Below are positions 8,801 through 11,022 of a DNA stretch of 11,022 nucleotides, in pieces. The DNA is taken from contig JAFRNO010000525.1 of assembly GCA_017430155.1 (NCBI GenBank), positions 1 to 11,022 on the forward strand, in the 5' to 3' direction. Each line of letters opens with the position of its first letter. Positions within the stretch are counted from its first letter, which is position 1. The notes under the pieces were generated by a model, which was not told where the DNA came from, searched no databases, and worked only from the letters and a program-made list of their open reading frames with translations. Origin of the DNA: Kiritimatiellia bacterium (GTDB lineage: Bacteria; Verrucomicrobiota; Kiritimatiellia; RFP12; UBA1067). Position numbers and translations under genes: made by a program.

Positions 8801-11022
8801 CGCCGGTGGGCGTCGACTCGCTCACGTGGCGTCCGCAGGTCTGGACGGACACGACGGCGGGCAGGGTGTGGCGGAACGCGGCGGACGCGACGAGCACGAC
8901 GGACTATTTCTTCATGCCGGGCTTCGACATGGCGTTCGACGGCGTGGCCGCGTACAAGTCGGTCAACGTGCCGACGCTCATGGTCGCCGACGCGGTCACG
9001 ATCTCGGGCGACGGCAGCTACGTCTTCGGCGGGGCGGGCTCGATCGACGCGAACACGCTGACGGTCAACCTTTCGGGCAACACCGTGGCCACGCTGAACG
9101 GCGGCGGCATCTCCGCGCCGGACATCGTGATCGCGGGCGGCACGCTGAAGCTCACCACGAACCTCGTCGCCGGCGCGCTCGGGCCCGGCCCGGACGGCCG
9201 GATCACCGTGGCCGACGGCGGGCGTCTCGCGTTCGAATACCTGTACACGAACACCGCCAACGCGGCGTACTCGAGCCTCGTCTACGACAAGGACATCCAC
9301 ATCGCGGGCCACGGGCCGGACGGCGAGGGCGCGCTCTACCACGCCAACTCGCTTGCGAACAACATGTGGTTCTCCACGCTCGGGCGCGTGACGCTCGACG
9401 CCGACGCCTCGATCGGCGGCAACGCCCGCATCGACTTCCGCGCCGGCTGGAGCGGGCGCACCTACAAGGGCCGTCCGCAGATCTACGGGCCGGGGAAGAC
9501 ACTGACCGTCAAGGTGCGATTGGCGAACAGGTCTGCGATGATGGGCCTCGACCTTAACAACACCGACGTCGAGGTCGGCAAGGTCGTCGTCGACGAAGGG
9601 GCCTCGCTCGGCTCGGAGGGCACGGTCAACTGGAACATTCCAGGCGGCGTGGACCTGCTGGACGGAGCGCGGCTCGACTGCTACAACACGACGGTGGTCG
9701 GCACGGGCACGATCCGGATCAAGGCCGGCTGCACGGCGGAGATACGCGGGCTCAACAGCAACTCCTTCCTCTTCGTGCCGGTGATCGTGGAAGAGGGGGC
9801 CACGCTTCTCCTCACCGGCGGCTCGACGGTCTGCTTCGAGGGAGGCCTCGACAACCGCGGCGCGATCCGCCAGACCGCGGGCGGACTCTACTTCCGCGAC
9901 GACGGCACCGTCAACGGGCTCGAAATCACGAACCTGACGTATGAGGCGGGAACTCTGTACATCGGGCAGGCGGTCCAGGGCGGCATTCCCAAATTCGGCA
10001 AGTTCGAGGTGGCGGGCGAGTCGACGGGCACCATCTACCTGCGCACGGCGGAGGACACGGTGATCGACGGCACGAAGTTCGTCGTGAAGGCGCCGAACGC
10101 GCTCGTTGTCTTCCTGTCGCGGACGCCCGCGACCGCCTCGATCGACGAGATTCCGCGGATCACGATCAAGAACGCGGCCAACTGGGAAGTCGGCCGGCTG
10201 CAATGCAGCGACGGCACGTATTGCGGAAGCGCGGTGTTCGACGGCGGCACGGTGACGGCGGCCTCGCTTGTGACCGACAAAGACTCCAACCACAAATCCG
10301 GCCGCTTCGAACTCGTGAACGGCGCGACGATGAGCCTCACGAACTCCGGAACTGCGGCCACGCTCGCCTCCACGACCTCGAAGGGCGAATCGCGCGAGAA
10401 CCTGCTGATCGTGGGGCCGGGCTGCACGCTCACGGCCCCGAACGGCAACTTCATCAACGGCTATTCGGGACGCTACGCCCACTTCGAAATGGACGAGGGC
10501 TCCACGGTGAACCTCAAGGGCGTGTGGGGCCGCCGCCGGTACAACGGGATTCCCGCCAGCGACGGCACGAAGCACGACTCGATCTTCCGCATGAACGGCG
10601 GCACGCTGAACATTGGTGCGCAGGGCTTCCTCGCCGGTTATCCGGCGTACGCCTCCAGCTCGCAGAGCTCCGAGGGCCTCAACGTGCACTACAACGAGTC
10701 CGGCCCCGTCTTCCGCCTCCACAACGGGACGCTCGGCGCGTTCGAGGACACGGTGGACAACACGTCCTACCGCGCACCGGGCGTGAACATCGTCTTCGGC
10801 GAGCGCGGCGACCTCGCGGGGAAGGTGTCGATCACGCCGAACGGGCACGTGCTCAACCTGCGCACGGGCCTCAAGGGCTATTCGGACGTGACGGTGAAGG
10901 GCAGCGGCACGTTCCAGTCGAGCCGGTACTCGATGGGAATCCCGCGCGGACGCTGGAAGGTGGAGGCGGGCGTGGACGCGCAGCTCTGGGGCGCGGCGGG
11001 CTTCGCGCGCGGACTTGAGCTC
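2839..11022 (+). CDS. giant exported beta-strand-repeat protein with two SGNH-hydrolase units (one degenerate), 3' end outside window
   Basis: The frame is open for 2728 codons to the right edge with no stop; I read every codon. Residues 1-23 are a signal peptide (MKRLVKRL, hydrophobic core, cut after AMA). In order: residues about 25-665 are beta-strand repeats with degenerate PATR motifs (105-134, 342-373, 475-506); 667-745 a beta domain; 749-973 a degenerate SGNH domain; 978-1077 an Ig-like domain; 1078-1326 a conserved module; 1330-1500 beta-rich sequence; 1506-1730 an SGNH hydrolase with intact main signatures; 1743-1978 a second copy of the module; and about 1990-2728 more beta-strand repeats. 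SGNH enzymes usually remove acetyl or other ester groups from glycans or lipids, so this is probably a surface or secreted carbohydrate esterase on a long stalk. Anchor and secretion signals, if any, lie beyond the window. Codon usage matches the preceding genes. The architecture is clear; the substrate is unknown. Confidence 0.9.
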   Translation, partial: MKRLVKRLAAMGIAGGMALSAMAARTVSENLTLTRDTDWSADVVTVANGVTIDLNGHVLKVAGLDGATAASGVVTSSNGGELRFVIPAGTTNTLSKTRLAGNLRVFKEGPGGLIFALKSQTYNGGTEVVEGTLIQAMTGSNNPCGASYSEIRVDAGGVFDFKAYSNFVNYQFNLYGGRLHNSGGAIANSLAMVSEVNLYADSTVSGNQFGILGKSYGLTYLNLNKFTLTVDMTAQNTYFHICHGMIGEGTIHLVRGTLYFYGSSSKYQVYADKTDIVGEVGTSIYNSNNGYLHARSITTKGHMTGGNWFYVERYVHDVPEGVVSTNKSALGISSPNQLVVSITKKGQGVLCLGNSNNGNLTNGIFATEGCIKMIHNRALGKDKVNPVVISAGATIDANGISGGSTAGSISFAGDGWDGNGAIQNTGAGQDYYYAFPITAVGMTLTGHASIGGTGNFGFVNPSYGTNTLNLGSYTLTKKGPNHVYLAATTVTGAGTFVVAQGGLGAMRTCAVNVPLVVKSGATLDLTIPSPRGYVGDLTLKNCTMEPGSTIIGSGAGATLNLAGTFTGASSFPCSNLVLKAGATLVLPAGASQFTCAGRFSVTDTSAVLDVSSLFANGEPAGNEVTILTAAGVGSIPTIRGATDGWTPVKTGTSLKLVKNAAAPTTLPSFSAEVVCVDAMTVFDIPASVGATLEPGVYTLASWNVCASGYGAPTLKIEGCPYETELICENYAVKLHVKSAAESAAKPVKIWAVGDDRVDGSTSSWRIPLAQKLTLAGWNVQMTGARTSYATEPSGATTRDAWKRHNGINNLAIKTTPGNSGLLEGLETYCAAAQEPDFTILQIGTFDYWATNNYFTSAEVISHWREACDRILAALPDTVLVVTTVMTDIYGYDASAHTARVAARAALNAAIREQVALDEANGGFPAGRVVLVDLDQLITPTADTWNGNWRQTPAGSALVADALRDKLLTLGTAAGKNGAPKVYKVRNSLVLDDKFLAVTFNKPVAAPPAMATLAETASGTPIALSGATLSDDGRTVTYALADELTVQTAYTLTLGMVADTAGAESAGETFAFTPRVYGALNNVPSAYTDGFVKLAVLEIGQNPYFSQNTGLVPYAWRTDLPKTGVTKAGYYIELVRKDTGEMQTMWIDMDSPGASFDSFSLPVTLAQRKQQKVTKLHVWSDYGGIRQVAASDDTVTGFIEFNPVNYSGTAANVSGSSAEYVAGFFDWNDKLNTSGASGHGCFQIFRQFANNEDVLPAEALFVFNRWGSSHTDNSAIGFGTFADRKVFSSNNHFDRTYLYGTGDAANFNTAAYSLMRIEFWAKYTPAASRADYTDGAWTGAADTCFTNAANWSASSLAGARLYLPANAQAVTFTYPAADPVALNPTLYVDGSYAFAGVGAFNLATLDFGATGRITFDPAKTSFRLLTAPKFAAGAKIALDSRYVAYTKGRFLLFTWDNGALEPGTDLASLFDASSAAGASPSLYEEKLEGGGGRLWLDLDVTAFYTPFRVLPVGDSITQGNQSSYGNWRIPLMKKLCAAGFDPTATGLWKIQSFDEAGAAMPEKWSWHSGVSGRRLITGSGGGVLDAIETELDQAGDVDVLLLKIGTNDINGDGTTAEELYAAWLELIGKTLAQSSCKIVCGAVVNIADEAKNAQVTAFNARIKAAIEDGTTFPAGRVYFADLYSACPRYDGGGNYVEGNFYDATNVHPDWPGEDAIAEEYCRVIQLALAGGLPAHAAPETTSGCMNNVPAAYREGFKLAGVIDATRTESLLNDPDVERGPGPTENILRVGYYIELTRKDTEIACYYDRVRWLWVDMAAFGDRTLDTVGLPVGGASWQPVNALHVIGNMPGISAVAADDDSVRGWVEFSPFNYSSGTSGLVGAPPHTYGYDWNDICSYSGSHASMQVHRFLEGARHPAQVLFAFNHWATAGACELGLGNYACHTKASLDWTFTSRRDQADLTTLDSLAYEVARIEVWTADAASLSGDAPAPVGVDSLTWRPQVWTDTTAGRVWRNAADATSTTDYFFMPGFDMAFDGVAAYKSVNVPTLMVADAVTISGDGSYVFGGAGSIDANTLTVNLSGNTVATLNGGGISAPDIVIAGGTLKLTTNLVAGALGPGPDGRITVADGGRLAFEYLYTNTANAAYSSLVYDKDIHIAGHGPDGEGALYHANSLANNMWFSTLGRVTLDADASIGGNARIDFRAGWSGRTYKGRPQIYGPGKTLTVKVRLANRSAMMGLDLNNTDVEVGKVVVDEGASLGSEGTVNWNIPGGVDLLDGARLDCYNTTVVGTGTIRIKAGCTAEIRGLNSNSFLFVPVIVEEGATLLLTGGSTVCFEGGLDNRGAIRQTAGGLYFRDDGTVNGLEITNLTYEAGTLYIGQAVQGGIPKFGKFEVAGESTGTIYLRTAEDTVIDGTKFVVKAPNALVVFLSRTPATASIDEIPRITIKNAANWEVGRLQCSDGTYCGSAVFDGGTVTAASLVTDKDSNHKSGRFELVNGATMSLTNSGTAATLASTTSKGESRENLLIVGPGCTLTAPNGNFINGYSGRYAHFEMDEGSTVNLKGVWGRRRYNGIPASDGTKHDSIFRMNGGTLNIGAQGFLAGYPAYASSSQSSEGLNVHYNESGPVFRLHNGTLGAFEDTVDNTSYRAPGVNIVFGERGDLAGKVSITPNGHVLNLRTGLKGYSDVTVKGSGTFQSSRYSMGIPRGRWKVEAGVDAQLWGAAGFARGLEL
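2908..4833 (+). repeat. N-terminal beta-strand (PATR-like) repeat region of the giant protein
   Basis: About 640 residues of Gly/Thr/Asn/Val-rich short strands with no enzyme motif. Three segments follow the PATR pattern of a KxGxG turn, a hydrophobic pair of strands, and a closing G-T-L or similar: FKEGPGGLIFAL...EGTLI (105-134), ITKKGQGVLCLG...ATEGCI (342-373) and LTKKGPNHVYLA...AQGGL (475-506). The region opens with GVTIDLNGHVLKV, a common first coil of right-handed beta-helices. It probably forms a beta-helical stalk that carries the enzyme domains away from the cell. Confidence 0.7.
5083..5757 (+). other. SGNH-hydrolase-like domain 1 with all catalytic landmarks replaced (probable pseudoenzyme)
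   Basis: Residues about 749-973 align by eye with the second SGNH domain: WAVGDDRVDG...WRIPLAQKL against LPVGDSITQG...WRIPLMKKL, PDFTILQIGTFD against VDVLLLKIGTND, and GFPAGRVVLVDL against TFPAGRVYFADL. The catalytic positions differ: block I Ser becomes Asp755 (GDD), block II Gly becomes Asn809 (NGINN for SGVSG), block III Asn becomes Phe845 (GTFD), and the block V His position is Arg949 (NWRQTPAG for NVHPDWPG). The changes are multi-base (GAT for TCC at the Ser codon), so this is not a simple read error. The fold is probably retained, perhaps for binding or as a structural partner of the active copy. Confidence 0.75.
5770..6069 (+). other. Ig-like domain, present only in unit 1
   Basis: Residues 978-1077 read as a bacterial SbsA/Big_5-type Ig-like fold: FLAVTFNKPV early, then GATLSDDGRTVTYAL and TAYTLTLGMVADTAG, ending FAFTPRVYG. 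Such domains usually act as spacers or binding modules. In unit 2 the SGNH domain leads almost directly into the following module, which makes the Ser-equivalent-to-NNVP distance 324 residues in unit 1 and 230 in unit 2. Confidence 0.6.
6070..6813 (+). repeat. SGNH-associated module, copy 1
   Basis: Residues 1078-1326. Shared landmarks with copy 2, in order: LNNVPSAYTDGF, GYYIELVRKDT, MWIDMD, SLPV, LHVW, DDTVTGFIEFNPVNYSGT, DWND, LFVFNRWG and a closing RIEFWA. No catalytic motif is visible. Its position after an SGNH domain and its beta-rich, aromatic-rich composition suggest a carbohydrate-binding or structural beta-sandwich. From memory, similar modules follow sialate-O-acetylesterase-like domains in planctomycete and verrucomicrobial proteins; I cannot name a family. 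Confidence 0.65.
7354..8025 (+). other. SGNH-hydrolase domain 2, active-site signatures present
   Basis: Residues about 1506-1730. Block I is VGDSITQG with nucleophile Ser1514; block II is SGVSGRRL with Gly1571; block III is GTND with Asn1606; block V is ATNVHPDWPG with His1706. The signatures match GDSL/SGNH esterases of the carbohydrate-esterase type, which remove acetyl or similar groups. One oddity is that the usual Asp three residues before the His is Thr1703; the nearest Asp is Asp1701, five before. Some SGNH enzymes work with a Ser-His pair, so activity remains plausible. This is the likely catalytic heart of the giant protein. Confidence 0.85.
8068..8778 (+). repeat. SGNH-associated module, copy 2
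   Basis: Residues 1744-1980. It repeats the landmarks of copy 1: MNNVPAAYREGF, GYYIELTRKDT, LWVDM, GLPV, LHVI, DDSVRGWVEFSPFNYSSGT, DWND, LFAFNHWA and RIEVWT, plus SMQVHRF before the FNHW motif. Bases 8203-8236 match 6220-6253 at 31 of 34 positions by my count, an island of near-identity within otherwise diverged copies. Confidence 0.65.
8815..11022 (+). repeat. C-terminal beta-strand repeat region of the giant protein (continues past window)
   Basis: About 736 residues after the second module, with no enzyme motif. The region is built of short strands with recurring GGT(L/V) and GxTL turns, for example GGTLKLTTN, EEGATLLLTGGS, FDGGTVTAASL and MNGGTLNIGA. This is the composition of a beta-helix passenger. 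The right edge falls inside it, so how the protein ends (barrel, sorting tag or a short beta domain like that of the first gene) is not visible. Confidence 0.7.

Noticed and set aside
2929..10848. A 2639-codon open frame on the - strand, antisense to the giant gene
   Set aside because: It is in exact codon register with the sense gene, so it stays open simply because the sense frame lacks TTA, CTA and TCA codons; it ends at the sense CTA codon at 2929. Its product is Arg/Val/His/Asp-rich with no recognisable domain, whereas the sense frame has a signal peptide and clear SGNH motifs.

Overview
The window is G+C-rich (about two-thirds by eye) bacterial DNA, with all genes on the + strand and almost no non-coding sequence. 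Giant exported beta-strand-repeat proteins of the autotransporter-associated repeat (PATR) type, fused to SGNH-type esterases and adjacent to an exported alpha/beta-hydrolase, are a style I associate with the Planctomycetes-Verrucomicrobia group, especially gut Kiritimatiellota. This taxonomic call is inferred from gene style only; no marker gene is present.

Layout. (1) 1-519: the 3' end of a PATR-repeat protein that enters from the left edge and ends without a visible autotransporter barrel. (2) 520-591: a short spacer with a -10-like hexamer, a perfect 21-nt hairpin and a ribosome binding site. (3) 592-2715: a 707-residue exported protein with two complete alpha/beta-hydrolase domains, each with a recognisable Ser-Asp-His triad, joined by a beta-rich linker. 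(4) 2716-2838: a spacer with a good promoter candidate, a hairpin over the preceding stop codon and a strong Shine-Dalgarno sequence. (5) 2839-11022: the 5' 2728 codons of one giant exported protein that stays open to the right edge.

The giant protein is a signal peptide, about 640 residues of beta-strand repeats, and then two copies of a composite unit: a beta domain, an SGNH hydrolase domain and a roughly 240-residue module with NNVP, GYYIEL, DWND and FNxW motifs. More beta-strand repeats follow. The second SGNH domain (5'->3') keeps the catalytic signatures GDS, GxSG, GTND and HP. The first keeps the scaffold but has replaced every catalytic landmark (S to D, G to N, N to F, H to R), so it looks like a pseudoenzyme. 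The first unit also has an extra Ig-like domain that the second lacks.

Taken together, the locus suggests a secreted or surface-exposed ester-cleaving system acting on a decorated glycan, with long beta-strand stalks presenting a dead and a live SGNH domain and a two-headed esterase encoded beside it. The substrate, the secretion route and the role of the dead domain cannot be read from the sequence. I see no tRNA, rRNA, CRISPR array, insertion sequence or attachment site.
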